Source: Nyssa sinensis
Taxonomy: Eukaryota > Streptophyta > Magnoliopsida > Cornales > Nyssaceae
Length of the DNA stretch: 64,000 nucleotides
Reading direction: 5' to 3'
NCBI GenBank assembly: GCA_008638375.1
Contig: CM018041.1
Span: forward strand, 5,199,501-5,263,500
Position numbers and translations under genes: made by a program. The notes below the pieces were generated by a model. The model saw only the letters and a list, made by a program, of their open reading frames with translations, searched no databases and had not been told where the DNA came from. Shown here piece by piece: positions 12,760 to 25,300 of this stretch. Within the stretch, counting starts at the first letter, position 1; each line of letters begins with the position of its first letter.

Positions 12760-13032
12760 ATGGCGTGTAGAAGTGGCAGATGTTGCGACAGCGGCGAATG
12801 TGGTGCAAAACTATGTCGATATGATTTTGATTTTGGTTTTGATCCTGATCCTTCTGATCACTCCGATACTTCTTCTCCATCGTATTCTTTTGATTCCTGT
12901 CTATATGATCCAAGCACAGAAGAAATTACCGTAGATACAGAAGACATGCAGGGATTCATAGAACAGAAAAAACCAGAGAGTACGGGATGGCAATGTTTCG
13001 AGTTCTTGAGATTGTTGCTGGGTGTTGCGTAG
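12760..13032 (+). CDS. Hypothetical 90-aa Cys- and Asp-rich protein
   Basis: Single-exon ORF from the ATG at 12760 to TAG. I do not recognise the family. The first 19 residues hold five Cys (MACRSGRCCDSGECGAKLC). An Asp/Ser/Pro-rich acidic middle follows (DFDFGFDPDPSDHSD), then a C-terminus with a Trp-Gln-Cys motif and a short hydrophobic end (LRLLLGVA). No signal peptide or long membrane segment is seen. A TATA box sits at the expected distance upstream, and base composition is clearly less AT-rich than the flanks, both in favour of a real gene. A lineage-specific gene or chance ORF are both possible. Confidence 0.5.
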   Translation: MACRSGRCCDSGECGAKLCRYDFDFGFDPDPSDHSDTSSPSYSFDSCLYDPSTEEITVDTEDMQGFIEQKKPESTGWQCFEFLRLLLGVA

Positions 13033-14616
13033 AGGCTCAATCCTATTCTTTTTCTTACTAATTAGTGACTGCTTTGTAAACATTATACAAATTAATTTAT
13101 GGTTTTATTTTTTTGGTTTTGTTTCAAGTGTTTTCCTTTTTTTTTCTAGTGTTTTTCTGGTTGTTTGTGAATCTTAGTTCTTTGGTTGAGTTATCAAATT
13201 CTATTATGAGAAGCTCCAATCATATTATATAAAATAAAATAATTAAAAAAATTGTGTAACATAATCAATATTTAGTAAATCGCATCTATCTCAAATTTTT
13301 GTTAATTTGTACACGTCATTCAAAATTGTTATTAAAAGCAATTTCAAATTTCATTAAAAGAAAAATTTAACAATACGTGTCTTGGATTAAATAAATAAAA
13401 AAACTCACTAGGATTTAGTAAAAATTTCCAATGTTTACAATCAAGATTTTTAGTCACACGATTAGAAGTTTATACAAAAAAAAATAATAATAATGATATT
13501 CTAATTTTCTATTACCATGTAATATTTGTTTAAAATATGTTATTTTCTATTACCATATAATATTTGTTTAAAATATGTTAAATCATATTTAATTTAAATA
13601 AATAAAAATTAAAAATAAGTGAGAAACCGAGAAGGAGTCTCCCACCACAAATCCGTCCATACACCGTTCAAGGGGGACCCATTAGTATACTCCAACCTTG
13701 TGAGAAAGGTGAGACAAAAATGGGCTTTCAGAGAAGGGGGAGTATATCAGACGGTATAACACTCATTAAACCAGAGGATCTGCAACAGTTCTTTCTGAGT
13801 GTCTTGTTTTCAATGAAAGTAGTAGTAAAAAAGTGAGCATTTTTGGACTGCTGCATATCAAAACCCTATGACTAACATCACTTTCCAGGTATATTAGCAA
13901 ATCTTAATTAAGTTTGTTGATTCCATCTTTCGGTTTACACATTCTCAAAAAACATTCTCAATAAGTTTTCTTCTATAAGCCACTGCACTTCCCCAACTAG
14001 TTATCAAACAGCAATTTAACCACCTAGTCATCTAAACAGCACTTTTTAACAATTATGGGTTTGAGCATGTCATGTGGTTGGTGTGCAATAGCTTTCAAAC
14101 CAGGCATACTCCATCTAAAGTGTGGGACTTGTTGATGAATGAAATTCTTGATGTTGAAAAGAAAAGGAAACAAAATTCAGATCCAGAAATAATTTATTAA
14201 TCAGTGAAGCTGAACCAATCATTTGTAGCTGATGAGTACACTTTGGTTTAACAATCATAGGCATGTTTTTGAACATTACATCAAAATAATGGGAAGTTTT
14301 CATCAGAACATTGTTTTCAGGGTTGGGTTTGGTAGGCTAAACAAATTCAAGAAAAAACTAATTATCGATGCATAATAAGATTGGGCATCTGCTTGTACTC
14401 ACCGTGTGGCTGCAAAATAAGGGTATCTGGCCAAACAAGGGATTAGACCATGCTGCCATGTCCAGGCCTCACCCCGGTGAGATTTCAGTCACAGGTCTTC
14501 TATTAACACATCTTTTCCAGATCGATGGGGATAAGAAATTGCCATCCCTAATCTTTACCACTAACAAGAATTCGATAAAGAATGTGAATTGGAATTGCTT
14601 TTATTAGAATGCCCTC
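13033..14616. other. Intergenic region
   Basis: AT-rich spacer between the small ORF and the convergent end of the GONST3-like gene. It contains a tandem duplication of about 41 bases at 13501-13586 (TCTATTACCAT, then AATATTTGTTTAAAATATG, twice). No gene seen. Confidence 0.5.
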
Positions 14617-15741
14617 TCATTTTCTATCTCCTGGATCTGTAACTTGCTTCTCATTGCTATTGCTTTCTGTGCTGTTTTGCATTTCAAGTAGTTTTTGTTG
14701 TTCCTCCTCGCTTTCTGGTGCCTGTGCTTCTTTCACAGCCTTAGGCTTGTTGCTTGTAGATTGCTGGTACATAATCCCACCTACCATGCAAATCAAAAGC
14801 CCTACCGTGCCCACTAACTTTGAATGCTTATCCCAAATAACTAGATTAATCACAACAGTCAATAGCTTGTTCACTATGCCAAGAACAGTAAACCCTGTTG
14901 CTGAAATGGCCCTCCGGCAAGAGAACCCAAAGAAAGAGATGGCTAAACCAAACAAACATGACAACCCCACTGGCAAAACCACTTGAAAAGAGTACCAATC
15001 TGACTCATCTGAGATTTCATGCTTTATCTTCTTCAACTCCCCCATAATAAGTAGCTCTAATGGAAAGAGTAGCAGAGCCTCAAGATTGTTGTACAGCACG
15101 AGACCCCATGTGTTCAAACCAATGGTCATTAACCACATGCTTAATGTAAACAAAATCTATGGACATGCTTACCAGGTAAGCCAAAGCCCAGCTATAAGCC
15201 ATGAACGTGAACTGGTAATCTGTTAAGACATAAAGCACGCTACCACCAAAGATGGTGGCAAGTGAGATCCATGTCCTCATGGTCGGCCAGGGCTGGTGCA
15301 AGTAAAGGGTCTCTCCTATTGCAACAAAAATGGGGACTGCCGAACGAAAGACAATGAAGGTGTCAACGTTGGCATGGAGAAGGAGCTCACTGTTGGTGAA
15401 GAGAGAGAGATAGAATATAACTGCTGCTGGCAGGAACCGCCACATTGTCAGAAGGTCAAGCCGATCATGCTCTATAAGCTTGAACCACCCACAAAGGAAG
15501 ACACCAGCTGCACTTGTGAAGTACTGTAAAGCAGTTAGTGCCCCAGGGGTAAGGAAATTTCATGATAGCCCATTTGTTGATGATGGAGAGCAACGATGCT
15601 GAAATGCAGTATCCCGCAGCTATGCCATAAACTGAAGCTTGCTGCAATAAGCCACTATACCAGGTTTCACTTGAAGGCAATGGGGCATCTGGAACTTTCT
15701 GAGCCTCACCATCTTTGGGATTTTCCACATCAGTTGGGCAT
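14617..15741 (-). CDS. GONST3: Golgi nucleotide-sugar transporter, GONST3/GGLT1 type
   Basis: Multi-pass drug/metabolite-superfamily antiporter. In Arabidopsis GONST3 imports GDP-L-galactose into the Golgi for pectin side-chain synthesis. The single coding exon, about 373 aa, covers the whole family. Diagnostic stretches are QQASVYGIAAGYCISASLLS, FTNSELLLHANVDTFIVFRS, WALAYLVSMSIDFVYIKHVV, LNTWGLVLYNNLEALLLFPL and FSCRRAISATGFTVLGIVNK, with a charged Glu/Gln-rich cytosolic tail. As written the frame is broken by three single extra bases: a T:A pair at 15734-15735 (restoring MPTDVENPK), one of four G at 15546-15549 (restoring FPYPGALTALQYF), and a T:A pair at 15129-15130 (restoring KHVVMTIG). 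A 5' UTR intron (15742 to ~16668) with acceptor TTTAG right at the ATG is likely. Three in-frame-restoring insertions in an otherwise perfectly conserved gene suggest sequence error or very recent decay. Confidence 0.92.
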
Positions 15742-16432
15742 CTAAAGGAAAACCAAAAATATTCTTATTAGCTTAAAAGGAGAGATTGGTAACATTAATG
15801 TTTTAATGGAAGATAATAAAATATTTGACTTATTTTGCCAAAGATCCCATGTCAAAGTATTGAGCCAAATTCTTTTGTCCAAAAAAATAGATCGTCCACA
15901 GCCTACAATTAATACTAATAACAAAAATAAGAGAATATATTTCTCATCACCCTTCTCAAATAAATTTGGAGAACGGTATTGTTGGTCAGAGTGTGAAGGA
16001 AATATGAGATTCAGACTTATTGTAACAGTTAAGATTTGTATACCACAAATACTGAGAAATTCAAGCAAGAAAGAGAAAAATCTATAGTGCTCTGCACCCA
16101 TAGAAGTAGACCTTAAAGGGGACTGCAGTTGTGAATTATAAATTTAACATTACCATTTTTTATGGTTACATCTCTATATTGTTGACAGCACTAGCAGAAT
16201 AAATAACATGTAACAATTCAATAGAATTTATCTTTTTTGGATTATTGATGATTTTATAGCGCTCAGCCAATGATTAATTTGAGGTGGAATGGTCTTTGTG
16301 AATCTTATGCCACTTAAAGAAGAAGCTAGATCCTGTATGAAATCAAAATTCATAAATTTCACCTCTCAAAACTGTATAAAAGAAGAAACACGTGAATGAT
16401 GGAGATACTTCTGCGTGAAAACGTAGAACACA

Positions 16433-16482
16433 TGTCCCAAAGAACCGGATTAGTCACTGCAGTCAATAACTTGTTCAGAAGC
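16433..16482 (-). pseudogene. Fragment of GONST3 coding sequence
   Basis: About 47 bases similar (roughly four in five identical) to the transporter's own coding sequence near 14828-14876. On the minus strand it reads LNKLLTAVTNPVLWD against the gene's VNKLLTVVINLVIWD. It lies in the gene's presumed 5' UTR intron, in the same orientation, so it is a small local duplication and not a splice alternative. Confidence 0.55.
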
Positions 16483-16668
16483 AATGTCAAATCTAAGCTT
16501 TGACACTTCAATTTCCTTTCATTTCTTACAATTTCTAAGCAACCAAACAAAACGTAGAATCGTAGTACTACACTAACAAAGGATGTGAATGCATAGACAT
16601 TTACAAATCCAAACTTATTTTCAGATCAAAGCCAAATAATAAGAAGAAATAGAGGGTGCGGGGGTGAC

Positions 16669-16970
16669 CTTTTGCTGGAAATTTTCCGGAGATGTACAGT
16701 CGATGTCGTTTTACCGTAGTTGTCAATTTGCCGTCTCCGGTGATGTGGAATTTTGCTCGCTAGGGTTCTGAGTCGGAAAAAGAAGTGGCACGGAGGAAGT
16801 ATCGACCCGGCCAACTTTCGGGATTCTGAGTTCGGATTTCGATACTCGTGCTGTAACCAGTTGGACAATTTGATGATTTGACCATCAAGGCCTCGATCTA
16901 TTGAGAGCTGTAAAACATTTATATTTTTAAAAGACAATGTTACCCCCGGTCGAAATCCTTCACCGAACTT
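16669..16970 (-). promoter_or_regulatory. Presumed 5' UTR exon and promoter of the GONST3-like gene
   Basis: GC-richer than its flanks. On the minus strand it contains a telo-box-like AACCCTAG and ends in CAAAAG|GTCACC, a usable splice donor paired with the TTTAG acceptor at the ATG. Transcript data would be needed to fix the ends. Confidence 0.4.
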
Positions 16971-18444
16971 ACCATTCATTATACCTTATTATTTTTATTT
17001 ATTTATTTATTTTTATTTTTATTGATAACTAAAGTCTGACTAATGCTTCATTATCAACTTCGGGTCACTGTGTTGTAGAATCGTATAACGTTTGAATTGC
17101 TAGTCATGACTGATGACTGATTGATAAATACAGATGATAAAAATCAAATCTACAAATTTATAAAATAAGTATTTTATAAACAATCTTTACTTTATTTGAC
17201 TAATTTTTTAGAGTTAAATTACTTTTCTATTTTAAGTAATTATTCAGTAACATGCCACGTGAGATGACGACCACGTGACGACGTCTCACCAACTCTACAA
17301 ATTTTTAAGATTTAGAAATAAATTTTATAAGACATTGTCACACTTTATTAAATAGTGATATAATTTGTTAATCTCATTGAATAATTTATTTTTTACTTGA
17401 AAAATTGAAGAAAAATTTAGAAAGTGAAGACAAAGGGCAGTATGGGAGTAAGAAAAAAGTTAATGGTAAATTCTTATTTTTATATCTTATGTCATTAAGA
17501 TTTTTTATATTTGAGTGATTTTTTTGGGTTGCCCTTATAGTTTGATGCTACTATCATATTAAAAATGCATTTTAAATTTAACTTTTGCATTTTTCTTTTT
17601 ATTCTTTTGGTTGAAAATTTAGTTTCATAAAATGTGTTTGACTATTTTATCAAATTAACAATGCTTTTAAATTGATTTTAAAACATCGTATTTATTACTA
17701 TGATTGAACTTTTAAAACTATATTTGTAGTAATTTATTTACAGTTAAGCTAATCTTGGAATAAACGTGATTTAAACTCTATTTACTTCCGCTCTCCCTCA
17801 TTCATGGTCGCAGAGGAGCTGAAAAAGCATGATATCTCTTTAGTGGGTGTAAAACTAATAAATTTAAAATTTCAGCAACCCTAAATGTTAGGACAACTGA
17901 AGCATAAACACCACGCATGGAACATTTGTGAGAGTTCATGGAAAGGTTTTGATAGACGTATTGAATCATAATTTGATAAAAAGCTTAAGTTGCTAGGTTT
18001 TAGGCTTAGTTATGTATATTAGTAATTTTTTATTATACTCAATATCATATGTGAGACTTCAAACTCACGTGTTACCTTAAAAAAAAACTTCTCATTGACA
18101 TGTGAGCCACTACATCAATCACAACTTTTTCTTAAGGCCAAGTCGACCAACTTTTGCTAATATGACTTATCTAAGTGCACCATGCTACTCTAATAACTAG
18201 CACTCTCCAATGAACAAAGTTTGGACCGAATGCACCATCTCATAAGCAACATAATATCATTAAGAGTTCAACAACCAATACTTTACAAGTCACGAAAGAT
18301 TAAAAGAGGTAATGCAAAACACAGTGTGTAGGAAAGTACCGTGGTATCACTAAGTTTTAGCCAACAACAACTAATATTCTTTGAGAGCTACAAAATACTA
18401 GCGCCTTTTTCGCACAAAGTATTATCCAAAATCTTCGTACCTGA

Positions 18445-18620
18445 GCTCTGTACCAAATTGTTGTACGAAAGTGATTAAATAAACAATAAAATGATATTAA
18501 ACAAGAAAAATAAACAAAAGCTTACAAAGAAAATATAATATTTATGTGATTCGATAAAATACTTACATTTATGAACAACAATTAAAGAGATCGGAATAAC
18601 AAAAACCCCCCGAACCCAAA
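18445..18620 (-). mobile_element. Possible LTR/TRIM remnant
   Basis: GAGCTCTGTACCAAATTGTTG resembles the reverse complement of the initiator-Met tRNA primer-binding site (GCTCTGATACCA) with one base lost, next to an LTR-like start (TGTTG). The following A-rich run then the segment TTATGTGATTCGATAAAATA resemble plant LTR sequence. No second LTR was found. Confidence 0.3.
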
Positions 18621-19160
18621 ACCCCACTTTTTTTTGTGACTGATTATATTCTCGTAAGTTGAAATCCTATAAAACAATACACTTCTATAAGCGAATTAAA
18701 ACATAAGAAATAACAAATCACAATACCTAAAACAAAAAAATTGGCTAAATTTTGTTTTCTCATTTTTTTGATTATTACCATATCCCAATCTATCATCAAG
18801 AATTAAAATAAATTTATAACAATCACCCGCACGCTAAATAAATAAATAACCCTAAACACCAGTTAGGATTGAGAGGTTGACATTTTGCTCCTGTAATGCA
18901 CAAAAAATATATATTTGCATTATATATTTGACGCGTGTCTTTTTAAAAATAAATAAAAAAAGAAAAGAATATGGAAGGAACCACTCACACCCTATCATTA
19001 ACTCATTCACTAAATCACATCGTCCGCCAAACAGGCCGTTAATCGAAGGGTAGTAGAGCCTTTGCAGGACCCAAAAAAATTGGCGGCAACCAAATTGGAC
19101 CCACGAGCTTGGTTATTGTAAGCACACAATCAAACGGACCCGAATAGCTCGCACGCGCGC

Positions 19161-19261
19161 GGGCCCATACTACACCTGTCTAGAAGCAATACTGACACTT
19201 CGCAAGTAGCATTGCAAGTTTTCTCTCTTTCCACCCGACCGAGACAGCGGACCTAGGGTTT
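19161..19261 (+). promoter_or_regulatory. Site II motif and telo-box upstream of CCT1
   Basis: GGGCCCATA at 19161-19169 contains the site II core (TGGGCC on the opposite strand). TAGGGTTT at 19254-19261 is a reverse telo-box. This pair is typical of promoters of plant growth and translation-related housekeeping genes and sits 100-200 bases before the CCT1 ATG. Confidence 0.5.
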
Positions 19262-19359
19262 TTATTTTTTCCTAGGGGTTTTTGGGGACGCCATTGTTTT
19301 CGTGTTCTTTGTAAATCATCAGATTCGAACGTTTGCCTTGGCACTTCAGTTGATCATCG

Positions 19360-22300
19360 ATGGCACAAACACCTGACATTCTCGGCGATCGCCAGTCCGG
19401 CCAGGACTGTTCGCACCCAAAACGGTAAGAAAACTTCTTCTAGAGTTATTTGTCAACTTAAGTGAACATGCTTGGTTGCGGGGAAGCTGTGCGAAATGGA
19501 AAGGAAAAGAAAACAAATGAGAATTTTGAATCTTAGGTCTCAAGTTCTTTAGTTTTTGTTTTTTTAAAGTGAACAGCTCACATTAACTGAAGCAAGTTGT
19601 TTTAGTCAAAATATTTTGAAGTTTTTGTGTCTTCTCTGGTCTCATGTTACTGGAAAATGTAAGGATTCAAACTTTTATTATGTTCATTTTTCGTATTGTT
19701 TTATACTTTCTTAACAACCAAGCAGAGTCCTACGGGTTTGTCTCTTTTATTTCTCAAGGTAGCTTTAATTTACCTGAAAAATCCCATAAGACCGTTGTAT
19801 GACTTTCTCTTTCTTGCCATGATGCGTGTCTGGATAGTTATGGCGTGTCAAGCAGTGGCCAACATTGTGAAGTCGTCACTAGGCCCAGTTGGATTGGATA
19901 AGGTATTCAATGTTGCATATATTTTTTTGATATAGCACTGTCTGTTTTTAAATTTAACCTTGGAAAATGCATGTGTTCAGTGTGAATTATTATTATTCTT
20001 TGACGATGTTATTGAGAAGTATGTAGCAGAATAATGCTTCAATGAGAACTCATTTTGGGCTGGCGCGTTTTCATTACATTGGGATCGCAGTATACCAATA
20101 GGTGTCTTTGCTCAATTAAATGGTTTGCTCTACCACCTTTGTAGAATGGGTTTCATAATATTCCCCATAAAGTGCATTGACTTGACATTGAATAGCGATA
20201 TTTTAGTACGACCAAGTGGGCTTGGATCTTCCTTACCAAGTAATATAATAAATTTATATAACTGTACTGGACAACTTATTCATTTAGTGAAATTAATTTT
20301 CATTATTCATCTCTTGGTGATAAAAAAAAAACACTACTTACCTCATCATATTCCACCTGTGCCATCTACATAAATCTACCCTTATTGTACTACCATATTC
20401 AGGGTATGTAATGTATCCTGTTCCACATTCTAGGTAAATTTAGTCACTGCCTATGGCTATGGGGCTGTCCTTGGGATCGTAAACCAGTGTGCTCTCTGGC
20501 ACTTGATACCATGCTCCTTGATGACAATTCATTTCCTTTCAGGTCGGCATAGACATATATCTGCTACTATGGTCTCTCCAGAGTAAGGGGCCAGTCCTGG
20601 CTTCCTCTCACTCTAGTCACCAAATCAAGTATCTTCCAGCTGTCCCAGGTCCCTGTTGATAGTCACTATCAACTGGCACAAGACCATGTTATTTTGGTTA
20701 CCCGGTGTTGCCTTCTGGTTTTGGGCAGGCAAATTTCGTTGGGATGCCTCAAGCCCACAAAAGCAACTTTAGAATGGTGGAAAAACCACGCTTTCCTTTT
20801 CCCTTGTCACAACACATGTTTTGTCAGGTTGTGATGTGATGAGGGTTGCATGCCACGTGGTAGTAACGCATTGGCCATCAACATACTGTCTTCCTAGTTC
20901 CTGCCATCCCCTATTTGATTTTGGATACTTGTCACTCGTAACTTTATGGTTCAGTTCATAGTTGTTAGTATCTTATAATACACTGATACAGTATCTTATG
21001 GTGCGTTTTGATATGGACATAAAACGATATGCATTGTATCTTTTTGCACCAGCATCTCACTATACGCGATACACATTTTACGATACATTTTGATAGGGAT
21101 GCCTTAATCGCACAAAGCCAACTTCTGAATCCTGGAAAACCACGCGTTCCTTTTCCCTCATCACTACACATTGTTTTGTCAAGTCGTGATGAGGGTAGCA
21201 TTCCATGTGGTAGTAGTGCATTGGCCATCAACATACTGTCTTCCTAGTTCCTGCCATCCCATATTTGGCTTTGGATATTTGTCACTTGTAACTTTATGGT
21301 TTAGTAATTAAGTTTTGTGCTTGTCTTTAAACGACTACCTAATAATATTTGTCTTGCTATTGTATTGCGGATTGAAATGGAGATTGGTGGTAGTTTAACA
21401 TATTATGAAGCAGCTATGGTTAAATTTTAGTTGCAGCTGTTACGGAGTTTGTTTTTGTATGTGTGACACTTTCAACATTTAATTTTCAGATGTTAGTCGA
21501 TGATATTGGTGATGTAACAATTACTAATGATGGTGCTACAATTCTCAAGATGTTAGAAGTTGAGCATCCAGCTGCAAAGGTAGACAAATATGGTCATATT
21601 TCTGTTCCTTGTTGTGGAGGAGTCGTTGCATTCGCTTTCTAACCTAGAAAGTACCGTGCTCATCTTCCTTACTACTGCTTCCTCTTCCTTACTATTGCTC
21701 CTCTCCTTGTATGGTTTAGGTTCTTGTGGAGCTAGCTGAGCTTCAAGATCGAGAAGTTGGCGATGGGACGACGTCAGTGGTTATTGTAGCTGCAGAGTTG
21801 CTTAAGGTACTACTGCCATTGCTCATTGGTGCATGATTGTGTTATGTGATACATTTTGTTTTATTCTCCTACTACAACAGAAGGTCCTTTTTTTAACATA
21901 AAGTTATTTTTGTTATAGAAAATGTTGACATAGTAATTGTTGCTTTGATTGTTATCTTCTGCAGAGAGCAAATGATCTAGTGAGAAATAAAATTCATCCG
22001 ACATCTATAATCAGTGGATACAGAGTGAGTGTTCTAATTCTGTGATTAGCTTCTGATTTTGGCCTGCAGTGGTACATTTTTATTTGCAGTGTTGAAACTG
22101 TCAATCCTATTTTTTCTTTGTTATATTTCAAGTGGAGAATTGGAGTCGTATGACATTTCTATGGTTATATGAAACTTTGCCTTTCACAGCTTTTTACAAA
22201 TTTGTTACCTTTTGTGACAGCTTGCCATGAGAGAGGCATGCAAATATGTTGAGGAAAAGTTGGCTGTGAAGGTATTGTTTATTTTGTTAGTTGAAATTTG

Positions 22301-25300
22301 AAATTTGAAATTTATTAATAATGAAGGAAAACATTATATCTACAAAATTACCATATGGATTTGCGTTTTGACTGTTCCATGTTTATGGTTGGCATAGTTG
22401 CGTGTCATGTTTTCTGGAGTCTAGTTTCTGAGTCCATTAGAATGTAGAACATGCTCCGTAGGTTTTCAGATTGTTAGAACATATTGCTTAAAACAATCTC
22501 AAATTGATAATAAATGTAGGCATCTTTATATTGTGTTTGACACCTTTCCTGTTATGTTTATCTGGATGGTCATGACAAATTTGCAAAATGATCCTGAAAG
22601 AAATATATTGTTTTATATTGAAATTTTGGGTATAATTTTTTTTACCTGGATTGATCTCAAGTATGGGACCCATTGAATTTGTTTTCATTTCTTGACTCCT
22701 GAGACAATATGTTTTGATTTGACATCTAATCATGATTTTACTTGGGCCCTTTTCTTTATTTCATTTAGTTCAGTGGCTGGGACCTTATAGGTTTATTGTA
22801 TACTAATATTTATATTCAGGTTGAGAAGCTTGGAAAAGATTCCCTCGTAAACTGTGCCAGGACAAGTATGTCATCAAAGTTGATAGCTGGTGACAGTGAC
22901 TTCTTTGCGAACTTGGTAAGCTAGTTGTTCTATTGATTCTATTCAATGATCTTTTATGGCTTAGAAGCTTGGTTTTGGTTTTTTGATAATCAGGTGGTAC
23001 TTATTTACGATGCTCATTGCAACTAGATGTTGTGATACCTTTCATAAAGATGCCTTATGAATTTTTGTTGCATGATCATGCTTAGACTCCAATTTTGACT
23101 TCATATGAATTTTTTTTTTTGATCAGTAACTTATGGTGAAATCTCTGTAATGCAAGAAACCAGGGACATATGGCAGTTTTTTTTTTTTTTAATATTTTAG
23201 GGGGGAAATTTTTGTTTTGTTTGGGGAACTTTTTTCTTAATATTCGATCATAGGTTTAAAATTTAAAGAAGTATAAAATCTTAATATTGATTGATGATAT
23301 TTTTGACAAGTAACTAAATTCATTAATGTATAGAGCTTACAAATTAGACAAGAAGTTTAACTAAAAAACAAGGACCCTATACAACACATTCACAATTGAA
23401 GTTTTCTCTATACAACACATTCACAATTGTCCTTGATGATTCTTCATGTTTTGGAGACATTGCATGATAACTTCTATTATTTATATTTGGGAATGACAAA
23501 TAAAAAGGGGTTAAACTGAAATTTAAGTAAGGTTGAAGTATGAAATTTTTTGAATGCAACAAGGTTAAAGATATAAATGAAAGGGATCTATTTTTTTTTT
23601 TTTTAAATTTAAGTAAATTTTTAAATAAAAAAATTGAGGGGTGCAGTTGACCCCCCTGGACCTTCATTGGCATTGTCCCTGCGAGAAACACTATGAACAT
23701 GCCAACTAGGATTTTACATCAGTCTTTTGGATATTTATCGGCTGCCTTGACTTTCATTTAAATTGCTCACAGCCTATTGGGGCACTTGATTCTTTGTTCC
23801 ACCAACTTGGCTACTCCTGAATCTTAGTAGTCTTGACTGTAAAATTGTTGTAGTTGCTTCATTGTTTTGGCTTTTTGTTCAGGATAAACATCTCCTATTG
23901 TGTTCATCTATTAAATAAAATAATGCTTATATTCTTTGAATTTTTTTCCCTCTTGGGTAGTGTGCCTATGTTATCATTAAAAAAAAAAACGAAGTTAATG
24001 GTTGATTTAGGATTAAATTGTTTGAATCTTTAAGTAATTGGGTGCTTCTGTCCGTGGCTCGACATCAATAGATGATTGAAAGATAAAAACTTGATATTCA
24101 TATTGGTTGCACGACTTAAAAACTTGCTATACTCAGTTCTCACAACTTCTAGTTGTGATGTTTTCTCATCAGCATTTCTATGATCTTCTAAGCATTTTTT
24201 TGGATAACTGACTGTAATATTGTCCCTGTTTTTCACACTGGTCTATTTCATTGTCTTCATCTCCCACCTATATTTGCTTTATGAAATATTATGTTCCAAC
24301 CCCCTCCCCTCGCCTCTTCCTCCTACGAAGGGAAAGAAAGGCGGAAGAAAAGCTCTTTATCTGTACTTTTCTATTTTTGTTGGCATGGCCAGTCTTTAGT
24401 TTTTCTTCTGAGTTCTGATGCATTTGAAGTATTCTGTGTCTGCCAAGTATCAACCTTGACTATCACTCTGCCTTCAAGGCTGTAGTCAATATTTTCATTT
24501 TCAGTTATGCTGTCTGTTGTAGTTTATTTTTTAAGGTCCTCCATAGTTCTAGTTTGCGTTTTTACCTTGTCTGTTAGCTGTGTCAACCTGCAAATCTTAC
24601 TGGCAAATACAATTGCAACATTGGTTCATACTGAATGTAAGAAGTGAATCCACAGTTTTTCTATTTGACATTCGAGTGCTTGATAAAGATAGATCATATG
24701 GTGCCTATAGTTTTTACTTGGCTTTTTCAAAAACTCCGGTGAGGCTTCATGTTGATCCCCTAGGCTGCTCAAACAGCATGCTGCCTTGATGCTTAGCCGG
24801 AAATTTGAGTTCCAGTTAAACCACATTGTTATTCTTGGGGTTATCTGTTCCTATCATGTTTGCTTTTATGCCATTAGTCTCATTTTGCATATCAAAATGC
24901 TTTCATTTGGTTAAAAAAATTTTCCCTTTTTTTCTCCACAACCTTCTTTAATTGATCTGATCCAATGATTTGATTTTTTTTTCTTTTTAATTTTTTAGGT
25001 TGTGGATGCAGTTCAAGCAGTAAAGACTACAAATGCAAGAGGGGAAATTAAATATCCAATCAAGGTTAGTTGTCTTCTATGGTTTATTATCTGGTAAAAA
25101 ATGGTGCTTCTGTATCCCACATAGTATATATCATATTGCCATATTTGAGAGAATGCTGTTAGTGAACTTGTTTATAACTATCCTATGTTTGACACGATTG
25201 TTCATGAAATAAGTGCTTCAATGACATTTTTTGCTACATTGTTTTTATGGGACCTATGTACCTGGACAGTTGCTGTGGAGACTAGGTGCCTCAATTGACC

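Larger units (their letters stand above)
16971..19359. other. Intergenic region, divergent promoters
   Basis: Spacer between the divergently transcribed GONST3-like and CCT1 genes. Mostly AT-rich without coding signal. It holds a possible LTR remnant near 18445-18620 and the CCT1 promoter elements near 19.15-19.26 kb. Confidence 0.5.

Noticed and set aside
14609..14986. 125-codon plus-strand ORF
   Set aside because: It is the antisense of the conserved GONST3 C-terminal region; its translation has no recognisable motif.
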